In this document: positions 14,513 through 21,792 of the stretch, in pieces | How positions within the stretch are numbered: the stretch's first letter is position 1 | Layout: each line of letters starts with the position of its first letter | Source of the DNA: Streptomyces sp. NRRL F-6492 | GTDB lineage: Bacteria; Actinomycetota; Actinomycetes; Streptomycetales; Streptomycetaceae | Length of the DNA stretch: 31,413 bases | Direction: 5' to 3' | NCBI RefSeq assembly: GCF_001280125.1 | Contig: NZ_LGEG01000267.1 | Coordinates: 1 to 31,413 of the forward strand | Made by a program: the position numbers and the translations under genes | The notes under the pieces: model-generated | Told to the model about the DNA's origin: nothing | The model's database searches: none | What the model saw: only the letters and a program-made list of their open reading frames with translations

Positions 14513-17155
14513 TCAGAGCAGACCGTCCCACATCTGCTCCAGGAGCACCGACCACCAGTTCTCCGGCGACGACAGCGCCGCCGGATCCAGCATCGCCAGC
14601 TGCGCCTGGAAGTCCACCGTCCAGCGGCCCGCCTGCTCCGGATTCAGCCCGAACCGCAGCCGCCACATCCGGCCCAGCAGCGCCATCGACCGCGTGAACT
14701 CCGGAAGCCCGGTGTTCACGAACTGCGGCGGCACCGACTGCCCGCCCGGACCGGCCTCCACCGGCACCGCCACGATGTGCGCGGTCCCGTACTGGACGCA
14801 CAGCGCCCGCCCGAAGTCCGAACCGAGCACCAGGTACGAGCTCGCGTCCGGCGCCGCCGGAACCTGCCGCTGCGCCGCCAGCTCCGCCAGCGTCGGCACC
14901 ACCGGCACCGCCGGCTGCGCCCAGAAGAACGGACCGAAGTCCGCCGGCAGACCCGCCCACACCAGCGTGCGCGCCACCAGCTCCGGCACGCCCTGCCGGG
15001 ACACCGCCCGCTGGTCGAACCGGAGGACGCCCGGACCGAACGCCCCGGCCAGCTCCTGCGCGATCGCCTCCGGCGGGACCGGCTGCACCGGCTGCACCGG
15101 CGGCAGCGGCGCCCGCACCGGCGCGGGCCGCGCCGGACCGTCCGCGACCTGGTGCAACTCGCCCTGATGCGTGAGCAGCTGCCGCATGCCCTGCTGCCGG
15201 CCCGCGTGGTCGCGACCGTACGGGGCGATGCTGGTGATCCGCGCCTGCGGCCACGTCTCCCGGATCATCCGCGCGCAGTAACCGCCCGGCAGCTCGCAGG
15301 ACTCCAGCTCCGTGTGCAGTTCCAGCACCTGCTGCGGCGGCACGTTCATCGCGCGCAGCTCGTGCAGGATCTGCCACTCCGGGTGCGGGGTGCCGGGCGC
15401 CGAACGCCGGATGATCTGCGCCTCGGAGCCGTCGGGCGCCCGATAGCGCAGCACCGCCTGGTAACCGGGACCGACCGTCGGCCGGCCCGCCGGCTGCTGC
15501 GGATACCCGTACGCGGGCGGCGGCGTGTGCCCCCCGTGCACCGGCGGCGCCGGGGCGGGCGGGGGCGGCGGACCGGCCGGACCACCGGGGCCCGGCTGCG
15601 CCAGCATCGTCGCCGCGTGCGCGACACCACCCGGAGGCGTACCGGGCACGCCCGGCGGCGGCGGAGGCGGCGGAGGCACCCCCGGACCGGCCGGACCGGG
15701 CTGCGCCAGCATCGTCGCCGCGTGGTGCACGGGCTGCGGCGGCGTCACGGGACCCGGCGGGGCGGGCGGCGGCCCCGGCTGCGCGGGCGGCCGGGGCGGC
15801 TGGGGCCCTTCGGGCCCGAGCTGCGACACCAACTGCGTCGGGATGTACGCGTTGCCGCCCGACGACGCGCCCGGCACGCCCGGAACACCCGGCGGGGGCG
15901 GCGGGCCGACCGGACCGCGCCCGCTCTTCGGCGGCGGCGTGGCCTTGCTCGTCGCGGCGTCCGCGATGTCCCCGGTGCCCGAGGGCCCGGGCGGCGGAGG
16001 CGGCGGGGCGGCCGGACCCGGCGGGACCGGCGGGGCGACACCTGGCAGGGGCGGCGCGGCCGGGTCGAGCCGGGGCGCGACGGCGGTCGGCGGCAGCGCG
16101 CTGCCGCCCTTCATCAGGGCGGTCGGCGCGTCGGCGCCCACCACCGGCGGCGGGGCGTCCTCGTCGTCCGTCCCCGACAGCGGCGGCGCGAAGACGGTCG
16201 CGGGCAGCGGCACCGCCCCGTCCGCACCGCCGGAACTCGCGTTCGCGTCCACCCACGGGCTGCCCACGGGCCCGGGGGCGGGCGGGGCCGCCGGAACCAC
16301 GGGCGGCGGAGGCGCGACCGGCGGCACGGGCGCGGCCGCGGGGACACCGTCCATCGCGGTCGGCTCGTAGGCGTCGTCGGAAGCGGGGACGGGAGCGGAC
16401 CCGGGCGTGGATCCGGGTGTGGATCCGGTCGCGGAGGTCCCCTGGGCCGGAGTCCCGGAAGCCGGAGCCACCGGGCCGGAAGCCGGGCCGGAGACCGGGG
16501 CCGCGTCCGCCACCCGGGCGCCCGGCGTTCCGGACGCCCCGGACGCCGCGGACGCCGCGGACACCTCCGGCACCGGCTCGGAACCCGCCGAGGACGCGGA
16601 CACCGACCCGGACGATGCCGACGACACCGGCACCCCGGAAGAAGCCGAGGACGCGGAGGAAGCCGAAGACGCCGAAGACGCCGACGGCACCGGCCCCGTC
16701 CCGTCCACCACGTCCGACACGTCGTCCACCGGACCCGCCGCACTCGCGCTCTCCTGCGAGGCGTGCGGCTCCTCCCTCGGCAGCCCGACCTTGTCCGCCG
16801 CGTCCTGCAACCACTCCGGCGGCGTCAGCAGGAACGACGTCTGGTTCAGATCGATCCGGGCCGCCGGCACCGCCGCCTGCGCCGGCACCTCCTCCGCGGA
16901 CCCGTACTCCTCCTCGTACCGCCGGATCACCTCGCCCACCGGCAGCCCCGGCCACAGCGTCGCCTCACCGCTGTCCCGCGCGATCACCAGCCGCTGCCGC
17001 CCGCCGTCCGACGTCGGACCGCCCTCGCGGTCCTCCGCCCACACCACGAACCCCAGCCCGAACTCCCGCACCCGCACCTCACGGTGCTGATGGCCCGGCA
17101 GATCGCCGTTGATCCACTCCTCGGCGCGCTCCTGCGCCTGCGCGAACGTCACCAC
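14513..17155 (-). CDS. YrhB/Imm35-like, Pro-rich, deaminase-like, SUKH-4 fusion
   Basis: An 880-residue multidomain protein. Residues 1-120 (VTFAQAQERAEEWINGD, then REVRVREFGLGFVVWAEDRE and GEATLWPGLPVGEVIRRYEEEYG) resemble the YrhB/Imm35 immunity-like domain. Residues 130-555 are a low-complexity Ser/Ala then Pro/Gly-rich linker with short repeats. Residues 558-690 resemble the XOO_2897-type nucleotide or nucleic-acid deaminase domain of polymorphic toxins, with an H-P-E segment (PHPEWQILHELRAMNV, near 590) and Cys-x6-Cys (ESCELPGGYC, near 618). Residues 690-880 match SUKH-4 (YLVLGSDFGRALCVQYG, PQFVNTGLPEFTRSMALLGR). There is no signal peptide or export domain. GTG 17155 starts 7 bp after the WHH-SUKH gene stop, with GGGGGAG overlapping that stop. 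Domain names are from memory of the families; SUKH-4 is the firmest and deaminase activity is unproven. Confidence 0.85.
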   Translation of the reverse strand: MVTFAQAQERAEEWINGDLPGHQHREVRVREFGLGFVVWAEDREGGPTSDGGRQRLVIARDSGEATLWPGLPVGEVIRRYEEEYGSAEEVPAQAAVPAARIDLNQTSFLLTPPEWLQDAADKVGLPREEPHASQESASAAGPVDDVSDVVDGTGPVPSASSASSASSASSASSGVPVSSASSGSVSASSAGSEPVPEVSAASAASGASGTPGARVADAAPVSGPASGPVAPASGTPAQGTSATGSTPGSTPGSAPVPASDDAYEPTAMDGVPAAAPVPPVAPPPPVVPAAPPAPGPVGSPWVDANASSGGADGAVPLPATVFAPPLSGTDDEDAPPPVVGADAPTALMKGGSALPPTAVAPRLDPAAPPLPGVAPPVPPGPAAPPPPPPGPSGTGDIADAATSKATPPPKSGRGPVGPPPPPGVPGVPGASSGGNAYIPTQLVSQLGPEGPQPPRPPAQPGPPPAPPGPVTPPQPVHHAATMLAQPGPAGPGVPPPPPPPPGVPGTPPGGVAHAATMLAQPGPGGPAGPPPPPAPAPPVHGGHTPPPAYGYPQQPAGRPTVGPGYQAVLRYRAPDGSEAQIIRRSAPGTPHPEWQILHELRAMNVPPQQVLELHTELESCELPGGYCARMIRETWPQARITSIAPYGRDHAGRQQGMRQLLTHQGELHQVADGPARPAPVRAPLPPVQPVQPVPPEAIAQELAGAFGPGVLRFDQRAVSRQGVPELVARTLVWAGLPADFGPFFWAQPAVPVVPTLAELAAQRQVPAAPDASSYLVLGSDFGRALCVQYGTAHIVAVPVEAGPGGQSVPPQFVNTGLPEFTRSMALLGRMWRLRFGLNPEQAGRWTVDFQAQLAMLDPAALSSPENWWSVLLEQMWDGLL

Positions 17156-17162
17156 AGCCAGC

Positions 17163-18161
17163 TCACTCCCCCACCGGGACCACGGGCACGGCGCGCGCGA
17201 AGCCGCCGTCCACCATCAGGTTCGCCACCGTCTCCAGCTCCGGCGGATTGCCCGCGAGCCGCCGGAGGAACGCGTCGAAGTCCGCGCCACAGGGCAGCAG
17301 CAGCCGCTCCACCCGCTCGTTCACCGTCCAGCCCGCCGCCGCCCCACCGGCGTCCCGCGCGTCGTCGTAGGCGCAGAACCACACCGAACCGACCGCGTCG
17401 CCCCGCACCTTCAGGGCGACCAGACCCCCCTGCACGAACGCCACGCCCAGGTAATCCTTCGTCAGGTGGTCACGGAGGCACTTGTTCACGTACACGAGGT
17501 CGTTGACCCCGGCCTCCTCCCGCACCGTGAAGAACGGCTGGTCCACCAGCAGCCCCAGCTCCGCGTCGAGCGCCGCCCCCACCGGAGCACACCCGCCCGC
17601 CGCCCTCAGGAACGAGCGGTACGCCCCCGGAAGCCGGTAGCCCAGGTCCTCCTCGACCCCCTGGAGCTGCTGCTCCGACACCGACACCCCGCCCTTCGGC
17701 AACCCGAAGTGCGCCGGCCGCGTCTCCTGGAGCGGACGCGTGCCCCGCTTCGCCTGGTCCACGGCGGCCGTCGCCACCCCGCCGTGGTGCCGCAGCAGCG
17801 CCTTCACCTCGACCGGCACCAGCTCCATCCGGCGGCTGTGCGCCACGTGGTGCCAGGTCCAGCCGTGCGGCGTCGCCACCGCCGGAATCGTGTCCCACAG
17901 CTCGTGCCCCGTCGCGGCCATCGCCGCGTTCGCCGACACGTAGTCCGTGAGCCGCAGCTCGTCGACGCCGAAGCCCTCCGGCGGATCCGCGATCTCCGCC
18001 GCCGCGCGCGCGTACGGCGAGAAGTCCGGGTAGCCGCGCCCGTCCACCCGCACACCCCTGGGGTGCCGGGAGGCACGGACCGGATCCGGGAAGTGCACGA
18101 CCTGCCCGGCGTAGGCCGCGTTCGGTGGCGCGGTGTCCTGCCCGAGCCGACCTGTCGTCAT
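17163..18161 (-). CDS. WHH-family nuclease fused to SUKH-1 (SMI1/KNR4) domain
   Basis: A 332-residue cytosolic protein. Residues 40-52 (GRGYPDFSPYA) and 84-130 (GHELWDT, TPHGWTWHHVAHSRRMELVP, LLRHHGGVAT) carry the W-H-H signature (Trp103, His104, His105) and the H-x-G-G element of WHH nucleases, HNH/EndoVII-fold toxins of polymorphic systems. Residues 160-325 (EQQLQGVEEDLGYRLPGAYR, SFLRAAGGCAP, FCAYDDARDAGG, FDAFLRRLAGNPP) are a SUKH-1 (SMI1/KNR4) domain, the usual immunity partner of such nucleases. Toxin-like and immunity-like modules are thus in one chain. There is no secretion signal. ATG 18161 is chosen for AGGGGG about 9 nt upstream. It is first gene of an operon with the deaminase-SUKH-4 gene. 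WHH and SUKH calls are good; activity unknown. Confidence 0.88.
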   Translation of the reverse strand: MTTGRLGQDTAPPNAAYAGQVVHFPDPVRASRHPRGVRVDGRGYPDFSPYARAAAEIADPPEGFGVDELRLTDYVSANAAMAATGHELWDTIPAVATPHGWTWHHVAHSRRMELVPVEVKALLRHHGGVATAAVDQAKRGTRPLQETRPAHFGLPKGGVSVSEQQLQGVEEDLGYRLPGAYRSFLRAAGGCAPVGAALDAELGLLVDQPFFTVREEAGVNDLVYVNKCLRDHLTKDYLGVAFVQGGLVALKVRGDAVGSVWFCAYDDARDAGGAAAGWTVNERVERLLLPCGADFDAFLRRLAGNPPELETVANLMVDGGFARAVPVVPVGE

Positions 18162-18237
18162 GGCGGTTGCCCCCTGCATGGCGTCGCTGACTGCTACTGA
18201 CAGCCGGGACGCTGCCCGCCGCCGACTGATGCCGCAC

Positions 18238-18265
18238 AGCCTATGCGCTGCCACAAGAGGCCGAA
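18238..18265 (-). promoter_or_regulatory. Candidate promoter of the WHH-SUKH operon
   Basis: On the minus strand TTCGGC (18265-18260) and TAGGCT (18243-18238) are 16 bp apart. The predicted leader is about 70 nt to the ATG at 18161. Confidence 0.3.
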
Positions 18266-18281
18266 CCGGCCCGATCCCACG

Positions 18282-18296
18282 GTGACCAAACGTCAC
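18282..18296. promoter_or_regulatory. Dyad GTGAC-N5-GTCAC in the divergent region
   Basis: A perfect 5-bp inverted repeat (18282-18286, 18292-18296) lies just upstream of the candidate WHH-SUKH promoter, with another ATGAC half-site at 18303-18307. It is a possible operator shared by the divergent toxin-type operons. Confidence 0.35.
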
Positions 18297-18358
18297 GGCC
18301 CCATGACAGCCACACCATGATTCCGACACACCGAGAGCACGTTTGGGCGCCCCAGCTT

Positions 18359-18382
18359 CCCCATATGGCTCCCCATTTGGCA
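18359..18382. repeat. Two 12-bp direct repeats before the YwqJ deaminase gene
   Basis: CCCCATATGGCT (18359-18370) is followed immediately by CCCCATTTGGCA (18371-18382), 10 of 12 identical, with a CCATATGG palindrome in the first. The AT-containing core is distinctive in this GC-rich stretch. At 49 bp before the start codon it could be a regulator site or overlap the promoter. Confidence 0.5.
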
Positions 18383-18430
18383 GGCTGTCCACGCAACTCG
18401 GGGGGATTGCAGGAGGGGAAGACCAGCACC

Positions 18431-18943
18431 ATGAACACAGCAACGACGCCCACACAGGGTGACCCACGCCTCAACTGGAGCAGCAGCGCCGAGGCAGGCC
18501 GCGCACCCTTACTGCGTCACCGCCGCGACGGAATCCTTCCCACCGTCGGGGCCGCCCTCTCCGTCCGCGGCGAGACCCTCACCGGCACCGCGGGCCGCGG
18601 CGACCGCCCGCCCGCCCTGCACCCGCTCGTCCAGGACTTCCTGGACACCCTCACCAGCGGCCAGCGGGAACGGTTCACCGGACGATGTCCCGAGGCCATC
18701 CTGCTGTCCCGGCACCTCGCCGCCACCGAGGGCGGACGCTCCCGACGGGCCCAGCGCAAACCGCTCACCCCCGGCGAGGCCCGCCGCTCCCTCAAGCACG
18801 CCAAGCTCACCGCACGGCACATCCGCGAGGACGGCGACCCGCTGCACGGAAGCTACGCACCGCCCTGCCGCTCCTGCACGGCGATGCTCGCCCACTTCGG
18901 CGTCCGCGCCGTCGACCCCACCACGCCTGTCGAGAACGGCTGA
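18431..18943 (+). CDS. YwqJ-type deaminase with a bldA-dependent TTA codon
   Basis: A 170-residue protein of the YwqJ deaminase family, zinc-dependent deaminase folds found as polymorphic-toxin effectors. The zinc motifs are intact: Cys86-Pro-Glu88 (FTGRCPEAILLSRHLAATE) as C-x-E, and Pro145-Cys146-Arg-Ser-Cys149 (YAPPCRSCTAMLAHFGV) as P-C-x-x-C. The N-terminal LPTVGAALSVRGETLTG is also typical. There is no signal peptide, membrane segment or export domain. ATG 18431 follows AGGAGGGG, spaced about 12 nt. Codon 27 is TTA (18509-18511), read in Streptomyces only by the bldA tRNA; no ATG or GTG lies between it and the conserved core, so it cannot be avoided by a later start. The SUKH-3 gene follows after 10 bp, an operon of effector then immunity. 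Family is firm; substrate unknown. Confidence 0.9.
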   Translation: MNTATTPTQGDPRLNWSSSAEAGRAPLLRHRRDGILPTVGAALSVRGETLTGTAGRGDRPPALHPLVQDFLDTLTSGQRERFTGRCPEAILLSRHLAATEGGRSRRAQRKPLTPGEARRSLKHAKLTARHIREDGDPLHGSYAPPCRSCTAMLAHFGVRAVDPTTPVENG

Positions 18944-18953
18944 CCGCACCCCC

Positions 18954-19442
18954 ATGCCCGACCACAGCACCACCCGCTTCCCGGTCAACGTCGACGCCGC
19001 CCTCCGCGAGGCCGGCTGGCAGCCCGGCCGCTGGGACATCAAACTCGCCGAGGAGTGGGCCGACGCCCTGCGCGCCCACGTCTCCCCCGCCGGCCACCGG
19101 CACAGCGTCTTCCCCGCCGCCGTCGAGGCCTGGGCCGAATTCGGCGGCCTGCGGATCACCGCGCCCGGCCACGGCCGGCAGATAGCCCCCGCCGCCGTCC
19201 GCTTCGACCCGCTCGCCGGCCTCCACCTCTCCCGCACCCTCGCGGACCTCGGCCGCGCCCTGGAGACCGAACTCGCCCCCCTCGGCGCCGAGGGCGACCA
19301 CCAGGCCGTCCTGGCGATGGACGCCGAAGGACGCGTCTACAGCCTCGACCACGCGGGCGACTGGTACCTCGGCAAGGACATCGACGCGGCCCTCTCGGCC
19401 CTGGTCACGGGGGCGCAGCCGACGCGCCTGACGGCGGGGTAG
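18954..19442 (+). CDS. SUKH-3 domain immunity-type protein
   Basis: A 162-residue soluble protein starting at ATG 18954, 10 bp after the deaminase stop. It has the SUKH-3 pattern: FPVNVDAALREAGWQPGRW near the N-terminus, AVEAWAEFGGLRI, the Pro/His-rich APGHGRQIAPAAVRFDPL, LADLGRALETELAPLG, and the C-terminal AEGRVYSLDHAGDWYLGKDIDAALSALV. SUKH domains are immunity proteins that bind and block nuclease or deaminase toxins, and SUKH-3 is the usual partner of YwqJ-type deaminases. The gene therefore very likely protects against or controls the product of the preceding gene. It has no TTA codon, so unlike its partner its translation does not require bldA. Confidence 0.88.
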   Translation: MPDHSTTRFPVNVDAALREAGWQPGRWDIKLAEEWADALRAHVSPAGHRHSVFPAAVEAWAEFGGLRITAPGHGRQIAPAAVRFDPLAGLHLSRTLADLGRALETELAPLGAEGDHQAVLAMDAEGRVYSLDHAGDWYLGKDIDAALSALVTGAQPTRLTAG

Positions 19443-19447
19443 GACCC

Positions 19448-19484
19448 GGGAGCCGGACGGAGGGCTACGCCTTCTCCGGCTCCC
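19448..19484. terminator. Bidirectional terminator
   Basis: A perfect 10-bp stem (GGGAGCCGGA 19448-19457, complement 19475-19484) with a 17-nt loop lies between the convergent SUKH-3 and histidine kinase genes. It overlaps the last codons of the kinase, whose stop is in the loop. Confidence 0.8.
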
Positions 19485-20775
19485 GCACCGGCAGCACCGC
19501 CGACACCTTGAAACCGCCCGCGTCCGTCGGACCGGACACGAACGCGCCGCCCAGCCGGGACACCCGCTCCCGCATCCCGACCAGCCCGTTCCCCCCGCTC
19601 GGCAGACCGGCGCCGGCGGCCCCCGCGTCCGAGGGACACGGACCGTTCTCCACCTGCATCGCGACCTCCGCCCCCCGGTGCGCCAGCCGCACCACGACCT
19701 CGGCGCCCACCGCGTGCTTGTGGACGTTGGTCAGGGCCTCCTGCACCACGCGGTACGCCGTCCGCTCCACCTCCGGCGGATACGCGCACACCTCCCCCAT
19801 CACCAGCAGCTCCACGACCACCCCCGCCAGCCGCGACTGCTCGCACAGCGCCTCCAGGGCGTCCAGCCGGGGCCCGTCGTCGGCGGCGGCCTCGGCGGCG
19901 GCGGCGGCGGCCCGCCCGACCGCGGCCAGCGGCACCGGCGCGGGGGCGGCGGGCACGGCCCCCTCCCGCAGCACCCCGAGCATCTCCCGCAGCTCCGTCA
20001 GCGCCTGCCGCCCCATGTCACCGACGAGGGCCGCGTTCTTCACCGCCTTCTGCGGGTCCTTCAGGGCCACCGCCTGGAGCGCGGCCGCGTGCACCACCAT
20101 CAGCGACACCCGGTGCGCGACCACGTCGTGCATCTCGCGCGCGATCCGGGTCCGCTCCTCCTGCCGCGCCCACTGGGCCTGCTGCTCGGCCCGGTCCGCG
20201 AGGAGCGACAGCTCCTGCTCCAGACTGTCGGCCCGCTCCCGCAGGCTCTCCATGAGCCGGCGCCGGGCCCCTATGTAGAGGCCGAGGAGGAGCGGCGGCG
20301 CGTTGAGCCCGAGCGTCAGGAGGAGCGCCATGCCCGGCACGTACCAGCTGCTCGTCTCCAGGCCGGCGCGGACGACGTCCTGCCGCAGCGAGACCACCGT
20401 CACGACGAACACGGCCGCCGTCGACATCGCGGCCAGGACGGCGGTGATCCGGCGGGGGACGTCGGAGGCGGCGAGCGTGTAGAGGCCGACGATCCCCATC
20501 AGGAAGCCCATCTCGGCGGGCGCGACGGCGATCGACACGAGGACGACCGCGATGGGCCAGCGCCGGCGCACCACCAGCGCGGAGCCGACGACCAGCCCGA
20601 ACACCACCCCCACGGGCACGGGCAGCGCGGCCTTCTCCGCGAAGCCGATCCCCTCCAGCCCGCACTCCAGCGCGGACACGACCGCGAGCCCCACGTCGAG
20701 AACGGCGCTCCGCCGTCTCCCCCACCACCGGTCCCCGACGCCCACGGCGTCCCGATCTGCCCCCGTTACGGTCAT
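19465..20775 (-). CDS. Sensor histidine kinase, NarL/DesK (HisKA_3) type, orphan
   Basis: A 436-residue membrane sensor. The N-terminal 170 residues hold about five or six hydrophobic segments (VLDVGLAVVSALECGL; VPVGVVFGLVVGSALVV; IAVVLVSIAVAP; MGFLMGIVGLYTLAA; VLAAMSTAAVFVVTVVSL; ALLLTLGLNAPPLLLGLYIG). A coiled linker (RERADSLEQELSLLADRAEQ) leads to the dimerisation domain with EERTRIAREMHDVVAHRVSL; His216 is the predicted phosphorylation site. The ATPase domain follows with N-box VVQEALTNVHKHA and G-box GGNGLVGMRERV. ATG 20775 is the natural start; earlier frame extension runs into the divergent gene. Kinases of this type normally pair with a NarL/LuxR response regulator, but none is next to it here. 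Signal unknown. Confidence 0.93.
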   Translation of the reverse strand: MTVTGADRDAVGVGDRWWGRRRSAVLDVGLAVVSALECGLEGIGFAEKAALPVPVGVVFGLVVGSALVVRRRWPIAVVLVSIAVAPAEMGFLMGIVGLYTLAASDVPRRITAVLAAMSTAAVFVVTVVSLRQDVVRAGLETSSWYVPGMALLLTLGLNAPPLLLGLYIGARRRLMESLRERADSLEQELSLLADRAEQQAQWARQEERTRIAREMHDVVAHRVSLMVVHAAALQAVALKDPQKAVKNAALVGDMGRQALTELREMLGVLREGAVPAAPAPVPLAAVGRAAAAAAEAAADDGPRLDALEALCEQSRLAGVVVELLVMGEVCAYPPEVERTAYRVVQEALTNVHKHAVGAEVVVRLAHRGAEVAMQVENGPCPSDAGAAGAGLPSGGNGLVGMRERVSRLGGAFVSGPTDAGGFKVSAVLPVREPEKA

Positions 20776-20905
20776 GCCCACCACCCTACGGGCGGCCCCG
20801 GTCCGGGCACTCCTCCCGTCAACACCACGCACACCAGTCCCTCGAACTGTTGAATCGGCAGGGTTTTCGACTTCGGGTGTCCGCGGTGCGGACGACGGTG
20901 TTCGC

Positions 20906-21763
20906 ATGACGACCGAGACGAGTCGGTACGCCGACTTCGAAGCCCTCCGGGAACGGGCGGTCGCGCTCCGCCGCGAAGGTCTCAGCCTGCGGCAGATCCG
21001 CGACCGGCTGAAGGTGTACAACAACGACCTCCTCCACCGCCTGGTGAAGGGCGAGCCGCCGCCGGAGTGGACCAGGCGCCCCAACGCCAAGGACGACCTC
21101 CGCGCCCGCGCCCGCGAGCTGCGACTGGAGGGCAGGACCTACGACCAGATCCAGGCCGAGCTGGGCTGCTCGAAGAGCTCGGTCTCGCTGTGGGTGCGCG
21201 ACCTGCCGAAGCCCGAACCCCGGTACACCGAGGAGGAGCTCCGGGCCCGGATGAACGCGGGCCTCGCCCGCCTGCGCGAGACGCGGGACGAGGAGCGACG
21301 GGAGACCAAACGACTGGCGCGCGAGTCCGTCGGCGCCCTGTCGGACCGGGAGCTCTTCATCGCCGGGGTCACGCTCTACTGGGCCGAGGGCGCCAAGGAC
21401 AAGTCGTACAGGCGGCGCGAGGTCCTCCAGTTCATCAACAGCGACCCGGACGTCATCACCCTCTACCTGCGGTGGCTGGACCTCCTGGGCGTCACGCCCG
21501 ACCGTCTGCGCTTCCGGGTCAGCATCCACGAGAGCGCGGACGTCGCGGAGGCCGAGAGGTTCTGGGCGGAGCTGGCCGGGGTCGACGGCTCGACGTTCCG
21601 GAGGGCCACCCTGAAGCGCCACAACCCCCGGACCGTCCGGAAGAACACCGGGGAGGCCTACCGGGGGTGCCTCGTCGTCTACGTGACGGGAGGCTCGGAG
21701 CTTTACCGTCGCATGGAGGGGGCCTGGTGCGGCATAGTAGAGGCCGCCGGGGCACGAGACTGA
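20906..21763 (+). CDS. Double-HTH protein with LAGLIDADG-like C-terminal domain
   Basis: A 285-residue protein. Two helix-turn-helix-like segments are visible: residues 13-47 (LRREGLSLRQIRDRLKV) and 63-98 (ELRLEGRTYDQIQAELGCSK, SSVSLWVRDLP). A charged helix (residues 108-142, Arg/Glu rich) follows. The C-terminal 140 residues start with ELFIAGVTLYWAEGAK and continue with LQFINSDPDVITLYLRWLDL, RFRVSIHE and EAERFWAELAGV. This looks like a LAGLIDADG-type fold of the WhiA/homing-endonuclease kind, seen in HTH-linked bacterial proteins of unknown role. ATG 20906 has no clear ribosome-binding site, but no other start lies just upstream. It ends 29 bp before tRNA-Gln on the same strand. It may be a DNA-binding regulator or a domesticated homing-endonuclease relative; the fold call is inference. 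Confidence 0.7.
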   Translation: MTTETSRYADFEALRERAVALRREGLSLRQIRDRLKVYNNDLLHRLVKGEPPPEWTRRPNAKDDLRARARELRLEGRTYDQIQAELGCSKSSVSLWVRDLPKPEPRYTEEELRARMNAGLARLRETRDEERRETKRLARESVGALSDRELFIAGVTLYWAEGAKDKSYRRREVLQFINSDPDVITLYLRWLDLLGVTPDRLRFRVSIHESADVAEAERFWAELAGVDGSTFRRATLKRHNPRTVRKNTGEAYRGCLVVYVTGGSELYRRMEGAWCGIVEAAGARD

Positions 21764-21792
21764 CGACTTGTCCGTTTTGGCCCTATACGCCA

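Noticed and set aside
14405..17506. Long plus-strand frame of more than 1000 codons over the SUKH-4 gene
   Set aside because: It is Arg-rich, compositionally a shadow; the minus frame has SUKH-4 and conserved residues, a ribosome-binding site and a terminator.
18317..18430. N-terminal extension of the YwqJ deaminase from an upstream in-frame ATG at 18317
   Set aside because: The extension is unlike the family, crosses the likely promoter and direct repeats, and ATG 18431 has a GGAGGGG site.
20839..20850. GTTCGAGG-like T-arm sequence on the minus strand, considered as a second tRNA
   Set aside because: No matching acceptor, D or anticodon arms can be formed around it.
21784..21789. TATACG considered as the -10 of the tRNA-Gln promoter
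   Set aside because: It would start transcription about 3 nt inside the tRNA, so the true promoter must be further upstream, within the end of the preceding gene.
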